A stretch of DNA of 64,000 nt, taken from an uncultured Aquitalea sp. (GTDB taxonomy: Bacteria > Pseudomonadota > Gammaproteobacteria > Burkholderiales > Chromobacteriaceae). The stretch is taken from contig NZ_CAMFLA010000007.1 of NCBI RefSeq assembly GCF_945957525.1, forward strand, positions 158,688 through 222,687. The letters are read 5' to 3'. The position numbers and the translations under genes are program-made. Shown here piece after piece: positions 45,112-53,926 of the stretch (within the stretch, counting starts at the first letter, position 1; each line of letters opens with the position of its first letter). The notes under the pieces were generated by a model. It worked only from the letters and a program-made list of their open reading frames with translations. It ran no database searches and had not been told where the DNA came from.

Positions 45112-46188
45112 ATGCAACGCCAGACAGACGACGTCAGAATCAGCGAAATCAAAGAGTTACTTCCGCCCATCGCCCATCTGTACGAACTCCCCATCACCGA
45201 GACCGCTTCCGAAGTCATTTACAGCACCCGCAAGGACATCGCCGCCCTGCTGCGCGGCGAGGATGACCGCCTGCTGGTCGTGATCGGCCCCTGTTCCATC
45301 CACGACGCCGACGCCGCCATCGAATACGCTCGTCGTCTGTCCGCGCTGCGCAACAGCCTGGCCGGCGAGCTGGTGGTGGTGATGCGCGTGTACTTTGAAA
45401 AGCCGCGCACCACGGTGGGCTGGAAGGGTCTGATCAACGACCCGCACCTGAACGAGTCCTACGACATCAACACGGGCCTGCGCATGGCGCGTCGGCTGCT
45501 GCTGACGCTCAACGACATGGGTATTCCGGCGGCCACCGAATTCCTCGACATGATCACGCCGCAGTACTTCGCCGACCTGATCAGCTGGGGCGCCATCGGC
45601 GCGCGCACGACGGAAAGCCAGGTACACCGCGAACTGGCCTCCGGTCTGTCCTGCCCGGTGGGCTTCAAGAACGGCACCGACGGCAATCTGAAGATCGCCG
45701 TGGACGCCATCCGCTCCGCCAGCGTGCCGCATCATTTCCTGTCGGTGACCAAGACCGGTCACTCCGCTATTGTCGCCACCGGCGGCAATCCGGATTGTCA
45801 CGTCATCCTGCGCGGCGGCAAGGAACCCAACTATTCGGCCGAGCATGTGCGCGCCGCCGCCGCCGAACTGGCCGCCGTAGGCTTGTCGCAAAAACTGATG
45901 GTGGACTTCAGTCACGCCAACAGCCGCAAGGACTACCGTCGCCAGATGGAAGTAGCGGAAGATGTGGCCGGCCAAATGGCCAGCGGCGATACCCATATCT
46001 TCGGTGTGATGGTGGAAAGCCATCTGGAAGAAGGCCGTCAGGATCTCAAGCCGGGCTGCGAACTGAAGTACGGTCAGAGCATTACCGACGCCTGCATCGG
46101 CTGGGACGATACCGAGAAGCTGTTGCGCACGCTGGCGGACGCCGTCAAAGCGCGACGCGCCCGCGTGGGCGAGCCGGCCGGCAAGTAA
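45112..46188 (+). CDS. aroG: 3-deoxy-7-phosphoheptulonate (DAHP) synthase, AroG type
   Basis: A 358-residue class I alpha DAHP synthase, first enzyme of the shikimate pathway, joining phosphoenolpyruvate and erythrose 4-phosphate. VVIGPCSIHD holds the metal-binding cysteine, then RVYFEKPRTTVGWKGLINDP, the PEP-binding GARTTESQVHRELASG, and VDFSHANS. The N-terminal extension (residues 1-45) is the part that forms the aromatic amino-acid feedback site in this class. CAAGGGAC precedes the ATG. It is a single gene with a terminator. Confidence 0.95.
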   Translation: MQRQTDDVRISEIKELLPPIAHLYELPITETASEVIYSTRKDIAALLRGEDDRLLVVIGPCSIHDADAAIEYARRLSALRNSLAGELVVVMRVYFEKPRTTVGWKGLINDPHLNESYDINTGLRMARRLLLTLNDMGIPAATEFLDMITPQYFADLISWGAIGARTTESQVHRELASGLSCPVGFKNGTDGNLKIAVDAIRSASVPHHFLSVTKTGHSAIVATGGNPDCHVILRGGKEPNYSAEHVRAAAAELAAVGLSQKLMVDFSHANSRKDYRRQMEVAEDVAGQMASGDTHIFGVMVESHLEEGRQDLKPGCELKYGQSITDACIGWDDTEKLLRTLADAVKARRARVGEPAGK

Positions 46189-46208
46189 CACCTTGCGGCG
46201 TCGCCATG

Positions 46209-46240
46209 AAAAACCGCCTTGCAATGCAAGGCGGTTTTGT
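46209..46240 (+). terminator. Rho-independent terminator after aroG
   Basis: A 13-bp perfect stem AAAACCGCCTTGC / GCAAGGCGGTTTT with a three-base loop. Confidence 0.9.
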
Positions 46241-46257
46241 CATTTCAGGGAGGGGTG

Positions 46258-46701
46258 ATGATAACCATCAGGCCATTGAACGAGCAGGACTTGCCTGCCC
46301 TGCTGTCGCTGTATGACGAGTTGCATCCAGGGGAGGCGGGCAGGTCGGCAGATGAAGACGCGCGGCGGCAGTGGGGTCGTCTAGTCGCGCATGAGGGCAC
46401 CGTGTGTCTGGGGCTATTCCGGGCCAATCTGCTTGTCGCAAGTTGTGTTTTGCACGTTTTACCCAACTTGACGCGGGGCGGGAGGCCATACGCCTTGTTG
46501 GAAAATGTCGTCACCGCCAGTGCGCATCGCCGTCTGGGGTTTGGGCGCCAGTTGTTGATTGCCGCACAGGAAGCCGCCTGGCGACAAGGTTGCTACAAAG
46601 TAATGTTGCTGACGGGCAGGCTGGATGAGGGAACCGCAGCTTTTTATCGGACTGCCGGCTTTCTTGATAACGAGAAAAAAGGATTCATTGCACGGCCTTA
46701 G
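46258..46701 (+). CDS. GNAT-family N-acetyltransferase
   Basis: A 147-residue acetyltransferase: MITIRPLNEQDLPALLSLYDELH start, central strand YALLENVVTASAHRR, acetyl-CoA loop LGFGRQLLIAAQ, and the AAFYRTAGF motif near the end. Start at ATG 46258 with AGGGAGG before it; upstream open frame lies within the aroG terminator. It converges on the DMT exporter gene, with a four-base overlap of the two stop regions. The codon use appears less GC-biased than the neighbours (several TTG, GTT and TTT codons), which may indicate a more recent arrival. Confidence 0.87.
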   Translation: MITIRPLNEQDLPALLSLYDELHPGEAGRSADEDARRQWGRLVAHEGTVCLGLFRANLLVASCVLHVLPNLTRGGRPYALLENVVTASAHRRLGFGRQLLIAAQEAAWRQGCYKVMLLTGRLDEGTAAFYRTAGFLDNEKKGFIARP

Positions 46702-47666
46702 CCCGCCTGACGCGCAGGTGCCAGCGGCATATCGTCCCGAAGCGCAGGCCTGGCGTGGCAGCGGGCGGCCCAGCAGACGCCGCCCAAGAGCAACAGCAAG
46801 GAGGCCAGCTCCAGCGGCTTCGGCCAACGTTGCAGCCAGACAAAGCCATACAGCAGGGCAAAGACCGTTTCAAATACGATGAGCTGGCCGGACAGGGTGG
46901 GCGGCAGGCGGCGCGCGGCGGCATACCAAAGCGCGTTGGCCAGCCAGGAGCCACCGAGCGCCATGCCGGCGCAGGCCAGCCAGAACGCCGCCCAGTCGCC
47001 GCCGTTCGCTGCGCTGCGCGTCAGCGGCAGGCCGGCCGCCAGCGCGGCGGCGCCCAGCAGCAGCGCGCCCAGTCCCGTCATCATGCCCAGCAGAATGGAC
47101 CATTCGTGGCTGTCGAAACGCGGATGCCGGCGCAGGTGGCGGGCATTGCTGGCGGCGAAGTGGCTCCAGCAGGCCAGCGCGCCCAGCGCGCAGGCCACGC
47201 CGCTTAAGCGCTCGGAGAGCGCATGGCCGGCGTCCGGCAGGGCGAAGGTGTCGATGTTGATGCAGACAATGCCCGCCAGCACCATCAGCAGCGGGCCTTT
47301 GAGATCGGACAGCGCTATGGCACCCTCGTCGCCACGGCCCAGCAGGGTGATGGTGACCGGCAGCACCCCCACGATCAGCGTGGCCGGCGCAATGCCCACC
47401 AGCTGGATGGCGGCGGCTAGCAGGATGAAGTAAAGCAGGTTGCCGCTGATAGACAGCAGCGCCAGCGCGCGCATATCGCTGCGGCCAACCTTGGCGCGCA
47501 GCGTATGGCGCAGCGGCCAGGCCAGCAGCAGCGATGCCAGACCATAGAGCGCGAAACGCGTTACCGTCAGCAGCCAGGGGCTGAATCCGGGCAGCCATTG
47601 CGGCACCATCAACACCAAACCCCACATTGCGCCTGCCAGCGCCGCGCTGGCGATACCCCGCTTCAT
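46698..47666 (-). CDS. DMT-superfamily (EamA) transporter
   Basis: A 322-residue membrane protein with ten predicted helices in two EamA repeats. The first repeat starts AALAGAMWGLVLMVPQWL and the second at about residue 155 (LSGVACALGALACWSHFAASNARHL). EamA carriers export amino acids or other small metabolites by proton exchange; the substrate is unknown. AGGAAG precedes the ATG. It is divergent from a LysR gene with two probable operators in between, so it is the likely target of that regulator. Confidence 0.9.
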   Translation of the reverse strand: MKRGIASAALAGAMWGLVLMVPQWLPGFSPWLLTVTRFALYGLASLLLAWPLRHTLRAKVGRSDMRALALLSISGNLLYFILLAAAIQLVGIAPATLIVGVLPVTITLLGRGDEGAIALSDLKGPLLMVLAGIVCINIDTFALPDAGHALSERLSGVACALGALACWSHFAASNARHLRRHPRFDSHEWSILLGMMTGLGALLLGAAALAAGLPLTRSAANGGDWAAFWLACAGMALGGSWLANALWYAAARRLPPTLSGQLIVFETVFALLYGFVWLQRWPKPLELASLLLLLGGVCWAARCHARPALRDDMPLAPARQAG

Positions 47667-47842
47667 GTTCCGCTTCCTTTTGTGCTGGCCGGCCCCCGCA
47701 TGGCGGACCGGCGTGTCAGACTGATCGTGTGCTGACCGAAGCGCCGGGCAAGCCGCTATCGGCGCGGCTTGCTGGGTGGTCAGTGGCGTACAGCCTAAAG
47801 CGGCTACTGTTGGGGCGACAAAGGATATCGCGGCATGTGTGC

Positions 47843-47921
47843 ATTCCCTGTGGGAATGGCTTGTGCCGTCATGCCTGTTTTTTCATGATGCAAAGCCCAG
47901 TATGAGATTCTCTGTGGGAAT
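47843..47921. promoter_or_regulatory. Pair of LysR-type operators between the DMT exporter and its regulator
   Basis: The dyad ATTCCCTGTGGGAAT at 47843-47857 recurs with one change as ATTCTCTGTGGGAAT at 47907-47921, 64 bases apart (about six helical turns). Each has the T-N11-A form bound by LysR proteins. They lie in the 296-bp divergent gap; the second is 42 bp before the LysR start. The rest of the gap shows no gene. Confidence 0.75.
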
Positions 47922-47962
47922 GCCAAGCTCTCCGGGTAAGCACTTGCCCAAGGACCAATGCC

Positions 47963-48901
47963 ATGAGCCGTTATCTGAAAAACCTGCCGCCGTTGGACAC
48001 GCTGATCCACTTTGAGGCCGTGCTGCGCAACGGCAGTTTCACCAAGGCGGCTACCGAGCTGTGCGTAACGCAAAGCGCGGTCAGCAAGCAGGTGCGCGCG
48101 CTGGAAGACTGGCTAAAGTTGCCCTTGTTCGAGCGCCAGGTGCGCGGCATCACGCCCACGCCGGCCGGGCATGCGCTCTACCGGGAGCTGCAACCTCTGT
48201 TGCAAGGCTTGCTGCGCGGCGTGGCGCGCCTGCAGGCGGAACACAACAGGCACACGCTTACCGTCAACTGCACACACGCGGTGGCGCAGTTTTGGCTGTT
48301 TCCCCGGCTGGTGGCTTTTTCCCAGCAGCACCCGGACATTACCGTCAACATCCACGCCAGCAACAGCATGGATGAGGCCAGCGTGGCCGAGTACGACTTC
48401 GCGGTGTTTTACGGCGATGGCGGCTGGAGTTCGCTGGCCGCCGAGCCGCTGTTTGCCGAAGAGGTGTACCCGGTGCACAGCGCCCGCCTGCAGTACCCGG
48501 ACATTGCCGCGCCGGAAGAGTTGGCGGCGCTGCCGCTGATCCAGCTGGATTCCTCCGCTTGGAACTGCATCAACTGGCATGACTGGTTTGCGCACTTCGG
48601 GCGGGAATACACGCCGCCGGAACGGGCGGTGATGTTCAATCAGGTGACGCTGGCGTTCAACGCCGTATTGCAGGGGATGGGCATCGGCCTTGGGTGGGCC
48701 TTCATGTGCGAGGACTTGCTGGCGCAGGGCGCGTTGCGGCGCCTGGGGCCGTACGCCTTTGTCAGCGGCAAGCAGGATTTTCTGGTGCATCCGAAGCACA
48801 AGACGCTGAGCGACAACGCGCGCCTGTTCAAGAACTGGTTGCTGGAAAGCGTCAGTCAGGCCAGTGCGCCGCCAGGGTCGCCAGCGCTGCTGGCGTATTG
48901 A
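47963..48901 (+). CDS. LysR-family regulator, GcvA-like
   Basis: A 312-residue LysR regulator. The winged helix occupies residues 1-70 (FEAVLRNGSFTKAATELCVTQSAVSKQVRALEDWL), followed by a linker helix and a two-lobed effector-binding domain of the periplasmic binding protein fold. The N-terminal PPLDTLIHFEAVLRNGSFTKAA is typical of the GcvA group. AAGGA lies before the ATG. It probably controls the divergent DMT exporter. Its last 50 bases overlap mobA on the opposite strand. Confidence 0.93.
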   Translation: MSRYLKNLPPLDTLIHFEAVLRNGSFTKAATELCVTQSAVSKQVRALEDWLKLPLFERQVRGITPTPAGHALYRELQPLLQGLLRGVARLQAEHNRHTLTVNCTHAVAQFWLFPRLVAFSQQHPDITVNIHASNSMDEASVAEYDFAVFYGDGGWSSLAAEPLFAEEVYPVHSARLQYPDIAAPEELAALPLIQLDSSAWNCINWHDWFAHFGREYTPPERAVMFNQVTLAFNAVLQGMGIGLGWAFMCEDLLAQGALRRLGPYAFVSGKQDFLVHPKHKTLSDNARLFKNWLLESVSQASAPPGSPALLAY

Positions 48902-49436
48902 GATTGGGCAGCGGTTCTGCGCTGTATACCGTTGTGTGGCGCAGGCTTTGCAGCCAGCCGCGGATGGAGCGCCCCCCCTCCCGCAAGTAGCTGCTGAGCG
49001 AGTCTTGCAAGCCGCCGCGAGCCAGCAGCACGCCGGGCTGCCAGCCGTCGTCATCGCGCAGGCTGACCACATCATGGCCGTTGGCCAGCGCATCGGTCAG
49101 GCTTTGCGCCAGCTCCTTCGGCAAACGTACCGCGTCGCAAGGCACGGTCAGCAGGCGGCTGCCGGGTTCCGCCTGCATGGCGCTGAGCAGGCCGGCCAGG
49201 GGGCCGGGAAAATCCGGCAGGCTGTCCGGCAGCACCGGGAAGCCGAAGCGGGCATAGTCGTCCAGATGGCGGTTGGCGGAAATGAGGATGCGCTGCGGCG
49301 GCAGGCTTTGCGCTTGCAGGGCAGCCAGCGCGTGCGCCGTCAGCGGCCGGCCCGCCAGCGGCAGCAGTCCCTTGTCGCGGCCTTGCATGCGCAGCGCGCG
49401 GCCGCCGGCCAGGATCAGCGCGGTATAGGCGGTCAT
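48852..49436 (-). CDS. mobA: Molybdenum cofactor guanylyltransferase
   Basis: A 194-residue nucleotidyltransferase that attaches GMP to molybdopterin. The N-terminal LILAGGRALRMQGRDKGLLPL is the GTP-binding signature; LLTVPCDAVRLP carries the metal-binding aspartate, and QPGVLLAR lies in the second half. The ATG at 49436 overlaps the moaE stop by four bases. Its 3' end runs 50 bases into lysR on the other strand, so the two mRNAs are complementary there. Confidence 0.92.
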   Translation of the reverse strand: MTAYTALILAGGRALRMQGRDKGLLPLAGRPLTAHALAALQAQSLPPQRILISANRHLDDYARFGFPVLPDSLPDFPGPLAGLLSAMQAEPGSRLLTVPCDAVRLPKELAQSLTDALANGHDVVSLRDDDGWQPGVLLARGGLQDSLSSYLREGGRSIRGWLQSLRHTTVYSAEPLPNLNTPAALATLAAHWPD

Positions 49437-49891
49437 TGCCAGCGCACGGCCGCGCTGTCGTCGCTGGCCTTGGCTTCCACCCACAGGCTGGCGCCGTCGC
49501 GCAGGATTTCGCGCTTCCAGAACGGGGCGCGGGTTTTCAGAAAGTCCATCAGGAATTCGCAGGCGGCAAAGGCATCCGCGCGGTGCGCGCTGGCGGTGAC
49601 CACCAGTACGATGGGTTCGCCCAGCGCCAGCCGGCCCACGCGATGAATGAGGGTGGCGGCCTGCAGCCGCCAGCGTTCGCGGGCTTCTTCCACAATGGCC
49701 GCCAGCGCTTTTTCCGTCATGCCAGGATAGTGTTCCAGTTCCAGCGCCGTTACGTTTTCGCGGTCGCCGTGATCGCGCACCAGGCCGCTGAAGCTCACTA
49801 CCGCGCCGCAGGCGGGGTTGGCCGAAAGCCGGTTGATTTCTTCGCCCGCGTCAAAGCGGGCTGCTTGCACTTGTATGGTAAAGCCCGACAT
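49433..49891 (-). CDS. moaE: Molybdopterin synthase catalytic subunit
   Basis: A 152-residue large subunit that inserts the dithiolene sulfurs into precursor Z. It shows GAVVSFSGLVRDHGD, LELEHYPGMTEKAL, HRVGRLALGEPIV and the catalytic-lysine region DFLKTRAPFWKRE. It forms a heterotetramer with MoaD, encoded one base upstream. Coupled to mobA by a four-base overlap. Confidence 0.95.
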   Translation of the reverse strand: MSGFTIQVQAARFDAGEEINRLSANPACGAVVSFSGLVRDHGDRENVTALELEHYPGMTEKALAAIVEEARERWRLQAATLIHRVGRLALGEPIVLVVTASAHRADAFAACEFLMDFLKTRAPFWKREILRDGASLWVEAKASDDSAAVRWQ

Positions 49892-49892
49892 T

Positions 49893-50144
49893 TCAGCCCC
49901 CGGTGACGGGCGGGAAGATCGCTACTTCGTCGCCGTTGCTCAGTGTGGTGGCCGGCACGGCGATGTCCTGATTCACCGCCACGCGGAACACCTTGCCGGC
50001 GGCCAGCTCTTCCGCCCACGCGCCGCCGCGCAAGCGCAGCTCCACCAGCAGCTCTTCAACTGTGGCGGCCTCGGTGTCGAGTTTTTCTCCGCTCTGGCCG
50101 AATGCTTCGCGTAGGCGGGCGAAATACAGCAGGGATAGTGTCAT
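49893..50144 (-). CDS. moaD: Molybdopterin synthase sulfur carrier subunit
   Basis: An 83-residue ubiquitin-fold protein ending in Gly-Gly (FPPVTGG), the C-terminus that carries the thiocarboxylate sulfur. The start MTLSLLYFARLREAFG and the late NGDEVAIFPPV are family hallmarks. The ATG at 50144 overlaps the stop of a 46-residue gene by four bases. Confidence 0.94.
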   Translation of the reverse strand: MTLSLLYFARLREAFGQSGEKLDTEAATVEELLVELRLRGGAWAEELAAGKVFRVAVNQDIAVPATTLSNGDEVAIFPPVTGG

Positions 50145-50281
50145 GGCGCGTCTGCCTCGTCGTGTTGGCGTTTGCCGTGGCCCATGAGCATGACCCACAG
50201 GTGAAAACCCAGCCCGGCCAGCGGCACCAGCGCGAGCAGGATGACGAAAAACCACTCGAAAGGGGATAAGAGTTCGCTCAT
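50141..50281 (-). CDS. Small single-helix membrane protein of unknown function, coupled to moaD
   Basis: A 46-residue frame that starts MSELLSPFEW, has one hydrophobic helix (residues about 9-33), and ends in a charged tail GHGKRQHDEADAP. Its TGA overlaps the moaD ATG (ATGA), the same coupling seen at other joints of this operon, which is the main reason to accept it. No strong ribosome binding site is seen. I recognise no family; an inner-membrane protein with a cytoplasmic tail is likely. It would be the first gene of the moa-mob unit. Confidence 0.6.
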   Translation of the reverse strand: MSELLSPFEWFFVILLALVPLAGLGFHLWVMLMGHGKRQHDEADAP

Positions 50282-50386
50282 TGCCCGAGTGTAAGCAATC
50301 GGCGCAGGCAAGCCAATGCTGCCGATGGCGGAGGCGCGGCGACGAAAGGACTAGACGCCGGGGTTGGCGACGGGGCGCAGGCAATG

Positions 50387-50423
50387 AAAAACGCGGTGGC
50401 GCGCAGGAGCGCGGCACCGCGTT
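50387..50423 (-). terminator. Terminator downstream of fba
   Basis: AACGCGGTG (50390-50398) pairs with CACCGCGTT (50415-50423), with GCGC pairs inside, and on the minus strand is followed by TTTTT. A second, bulged hairpin (CGGTTCGC 50439-50446 with GCGAACCG 50476-50483) lies between it and the fba stop. The 206-bp gap holds no gene. Confidence 0.75.
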
Positions 50424-50487
50424 GCAGCTTTGCCGGAGCGGTTCGCACGCTGGTCGGGATACTGGCCGACAAGGCGCGAACCGGGTC

Positions 50488-51552
50488 TTATTTGACGATC
50501 TGGGTCAGCTGGCCTTTCAGGTATAGATTGGCCATGGTGTCCAGGTTGACGGCCTTGATCTTGCTGGCCTGACCGCAGGCGCCAAAGGCTTCGTAACGGG
50601 CGATGCAGATGTCGCGCATGGCGTCGGTGGAGGCCTTCAGGTATTTGCGCGGGTCGAATTCCTTCGGGTTCTGCGCCATGAAGCGGCGGATGGCACCGGT
50701 GGAGGCCAGGCGCAGGTCGGTGTCGATGTTCACCTTGCGCACGCCGTGCTTGATGCCTTCCACGATCTCTTCCACCGGCACGCCGTAGGTCTCGCCCAGC
50801 TCACCGCCGAATTCGTTGATGATTTTCAGCCATTCTTGCGGCACGGAAGAGGAGCCGTGCATCACCAGGTGGGTGTTGGGGATGCGAGCGTGGATTTCCT
50901 TGATGCGGTCGATGCGCAGCACATCGCCAGTGGGCTTCTTGCTGAACTTGTACGCGCCGTGGCTGGTGCCGATGGCGATGGCCAGTGCGTCCACGCCGGT
51001 ATCCTTCACGAAGCGGGCGGCTTCTTCCGGGTCGGTCAGCAGTTGGCTGTGATCCAGTACGCCTTCCGCGCCCACGCCGTCTTCCTCGCCGGCCATGCCC
51101 GTTTCCAGGCTGCCCAGGCAGCCGATTTCACCTTCCACCGACACGCCGCAGGCGTGAGAGAAGTTGACCACGGTGCGGGTTACTTCCACGTTGTAGTCGT
51201 AGTTGGCCGGCGTTTTGCCGTCACTTTTCAGCGAGCCGTCCATCATCACGGAGGAGAAACCCAGCTGGATGGAGCGTTGGCACACGTCCGGGCTGGTACC
51301 GTGATCCTGGTGCATCACTACCGGGATGTGCGGGAATTCTTCCACGGCGGCCAGGATCATGTGGCGCAGGAAGGGCGCGCCGGCGTATTTGCGGGCGCCG
51401 GCGGAGGCCTGCACGATCACCGGGGCGTCGCACTTGTCGGCGGCTTCCATGATGGCGCGCATCTGTTCCAGATTGTTCACGTTGAAGGCGGGCAGGCCGT
51501 AGCTGAACTCCGCCGCATGGTCCAGCAGCTGACGCATGGATACGAGTGCCAT
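50488..51552 (-). CDS. fba: Class II fructose-bisphosphate aldolase
   Basis: A 354-residue zinc-dependent aldolase of the CbbA type. Zinc ligands lie in [13 protein letters not shown] and in the later SHGAYKF and VMHGSSSVP histidines; [21 protein letters not shown] and [18 protein letters not shown] bind substrate phosphates. It works in glycolysis and gluconeogenesis. AGGAG precedes the ATG. It is the last gene of the tkt-gap-pgk-exporter-fba row. Confidence 0.96.
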   Translation of the reverse strand: MALVSMRQLLDHAAEFSYGLPAFNVNNLEQMRAIMEAADKCDAPVIVQASAGARKYAGAPFLRHMILAAVEEFPHIPVVMHQDHGTSPDVCQRSIQLGFSSVMMDGSLKSDGKTPANYDYNVEVTRTVVNFSHACGVSVEGEIGCLGSLETGMAGEEDGVGAEGVLDHSQLLTDPEEAARFVKDTGVDALAIAIGTSHGAYKFSKKPTGDVLRIDRIKEIHARIPNTHLVMHGSSSVPQEWLKIINEFGGELGETYGVPVEEIVEGIKHGVRKVNIDTDLRLASTGAIRRFMAQNPKEFDPRKYLKASTDAMRDICIARYEAFGACGQASKIKAVNLDTMANLYLKGQLTQIVK

Positions 51553-51679
51553 GAAAGTCTCCTGATTGTCGGCGCAGCCCTGATGGCGGCGCCGGGTCTG
51601 TTCGAATGACCAGCGCGTTAGCGGCGCGCCGGCCTGATGTGAAAATCGTTGCCGGCACGGGGCCGGCGTGTTGTGGCGA

Positions 51680-52306
51680 TCAGTGGCGCGAGACGCCGGT
51701 CAGCAGCACTCCGGCGCCCATGAAGGCGCCGCCGGAGACCTTGTTCACCATTTTCAGCCGGCTGGCGGTATTGAGCCAGCCTGCCAGCCGCGCCCCGCCG
51801 CTGGCGTAGGCAAACTGCCAGGAGGCCTCGATCACGTAGAACGTGGCGGCCAGAATGGCCAGCTGCGGGCCTTGCGGCAGTCGCGCGTCCATGAACTGCG
51901 GAAACAGCGCGGTAAAGAAAATGAAGGCCTTGGGGTTGCTCATCGCCACCAGAAAGCCGGTGCGGAACATCATCCACGGCGTGTGGGCGCTGTTGTCGTC
52001 AGCCACTTCTTGCACTTGCTTGGGTTCTGCGCGCCAGGTTTTGATGCCCAGCCAGATCAGATAAGCCGCGCCGGCGTATTTTACCAGCGAAAACAGCTTT
52101 TCCGAGGCAGCCAGCAGCGCGCCGAGGCCGGCGGCGGAGCCCAGCATCACGATGCCCAGCGCCGTCATCAGCCCAAGGCAGGTGACGGTGGTGCGGCGCA
52201 CGCCGTGATGAATGCCGTGGGTCATGGCCAGCAGCATATTGGGCCCGGGAGTGGCGGATACAAAGAAAACAGTGGTGACAAACAGCAGCCAGGTGTTGAG
52301 CGGCAT
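51680..52306 (-). CDS. LysE/RhtB-family amino-acid exporter
   Basis: A 208-residue membrane protein with six helices. The N-terminal [27 protein letters not shown] is the RhtB signature, with the conserved PGPN. The later [25 protein letters not shown] is equally typical. Likely substrates are homoserine, threonine or similar amino acids. AAGGAG lies before the ATG. It is inserted between pgk and fba, where pyruvate kinase is often found in related bacteria; it may simply share the transcript. Confidence 0.9.
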   Translation of the reverse strand: MPLNTWLLFVTTVFFVSATPGPNMLLAMTHGIHHGVRRTTVTCLGLMTALGIVMLGSAAGLGALLAASEKLFSLVKYAGAAYLIWLGIKTWRAEPKQVQEVADDNSAHTPWMMFRTGFLVAMSNPKAFIFFTALFPQFMDARLPQGPQLAILAATFYVIEASWQFAYASGGARLAGWLNTASRLKMVNKVSGGAFMGAGVLLTGVSRH

Positions 52307-52357
52307 CGCGGATCTCCTTCAGGTGGGTGAACGGGGCCGTAGCCCCGGCTGAATGGA

Positions 52358-53533
52358 TCAGGCTGCGCGTTCGGCCAGAATGGCTACCGCCGGCAGTTCC
52401 TTGCCTTCTAGGAATTCCAGGAAAGCGCCGCCGCCGGTGGAGATGTAGCTGATGTCGTCGGTAATGCCGAATTTGGCGATGGCCGCCAGCGTGTCGCCGC
52501 CGCCGGCGATGGAGAAAGCCGGCGAGGCGGCAATGGCTTGGGCCAGGGTCTTGGTGCCTCCGCTGAACTGTTCGAACTCGAACACGCCCACCGGGCCGTT
52601 CCATACCACGGTGCCGGCCTTGGCGATGATGGCGGCCAGCTCGGCGGCGGAGTCCGGACCGATGTCCAGAATCATGTCGTCGGCGTTGACTTCGGCCACG
52701 TTCTTGCGGGTGGCGACGGCGGTTTCGGCAAATTCGGTAGCGCATACCACGTCGCTGGGCAGCGGCACATCGCCGCCGCGCGCGCGGATTTTGGCGATGA
52801 CCTTGTGCGCTTCCTCAACCAGATCGGCTTCCGCCAGCGATTTGCCAATGGCGCGGCCTTCGGCCAACAGGAAGGTGTTGGCGATGCCGCCGCCCACGAT
52901 CAGTTGGTCCACCTTGTCGGCCAGCGCTTCCAGGATGGTGAGTTTGGTGGATACCTTGGAGCCGGCCACAATGGCCACCAGCGGGCGGGCCGGCGCTTGC
53001 AGGGCCTTGCCCAGTGCTTCCAGTTCGGCGGTCAGCAGCACGCCGGCGCAGGCGGCCGGGGCAAACTGGGCCACCGCGTGGGTGGATGCTTCCGCGCGGT
53101 GAGCGGTGCCGAAGGCGTCGTTGACGAAGACATCGCACAGGGCGGCGTAAGCCTTGCCCAGTTCAGCATTGTTTTTCTTCTCGCCCTTGTTCAGGCGCAC
53201 GTTTTCCAGCATCACCACATCGCCGGCGGCCACGTTGAGGCCGGACTGCCAGTCGGCGGCCAGACGCACCGGTTTGCCCAAGAGGGCGGACAGACGCTCC
53301 ACTACCGGGGCGAGACTGTCTTCCGGCTTGGGCTCGCCTTCGGTGGGGCGGCCCAGGTGGGTCATCAGGATGACGCCGGCGCCGGCTTGCAAACAGTGTT
53401 CGATGGACGGCAGGCTGGCGCGGATGCGGGTATCGTCGCCGATCACGCCGTTTTTGACGGGCACGTTCATGTCCACGCGGATCAGGACGCGTTTGCCAGC
53501 CAGGTTTTGTTCGGTGAGCTTGTTGAATTTCAT
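52358..53533 (-). CDS. pgk: Phosphoglycerate kinase
   Basis: A 391-residue kinase that transfers phosphate between 1,3-bisphosphoglycerate and [14 protein letters not shown] (near residue 19), [35 protein letters not shown] and the C-terminal GGGDTLAA are all present. Length is standard. The 393-bp gap before it suggests its own promoter. The 11-mer repeat occurs within it at 52858-52868. Confidence 0.96.
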   Translation of the reverse strand: MKFNKLTEQNLAGKRVLIRVDMNVPVKNGVIGDDTRIRASLPSIEHCLQAGAGVILMTHLGRPTEGEPKPEDSLAPVVERLSALLGKPVRLAADWQSGLNVAAGDVVMLENVRLNKGEKKNNAELGKAYAALCDVFVNDAFGTAHRAEASTHAVAQFAPAACAGVLLTAELEALGKALQAPARPLVAIVAGSKVSTKLTILEALADKVDQLIVGGGIANTFLLAEGRAIGKSLAEADLVEEAHKVIAKIRARGGDVPLPSDVVCATEFAETAVATRKNVAEVNADDMILDIGPDSAAELAAIIAKAGTVVWNGPVGVFEFEQFSGGTKTLAQAIAASPAFSIAGGGDTLAAIAKFGITDDISYISTGGGAFLEFLEGKELPAVAILAERAA

Positions 53534-53815
53534 CGCTAACTCGCTTTTAGGGGGATGGATGCAATGAGCGAACGCCGCGTCGGCAAGGACGCCGGCGCGC
53601 CGCCGGGATGCTGGTTGCGGGTTGTTTCATCACCCGCCTGCCTGCGTTGTCAACTACTGTAACGGCCTCGCCGACACCTTGAACAGATGCCAGATCAAGT
53701 AGTGTATTTATTACAGCAGCACCTCCCGACGGGGTCGCGGCGCGGCCATGGTCATCGCTTGCTGTCCTTGGCCGGCGGGAGCTGCGCTCCACCGTGCCAC
53801 CGCCAGAACCGGCCC

Positions 53816-53826
53816 GTTGGCCGAAG
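53816..53826 (+). repeat. Intergenic copy of the 11-mer GTTGGCCGAAG in the pgk-gap gap
   Basis: An exact copy in the 393-bp gap 53534-53926. The gap also holds an imperfect hairpin near 53862-53888 (ACAAGGGGCGC with its partner ending CCCCTGT) just past the gap stop codon, probably its terminator. A TTGTCAA at about 53648 reads TTGACAA on the minus strand and could be a -35 for pgk, but no good -10 is seen. No gene is visible in this gap. Confidence 0.75.
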
Positions 53827-53926
53827 GCCGCGTTCGCGGCGGCGTGCGAGCCGGTGACAAGACAAGGGGCGCCCTGCGCACCCCTGTCCGGATACAGCGC
53901 TTCCGGCGCAAGGCCGTAAGCGGGTC

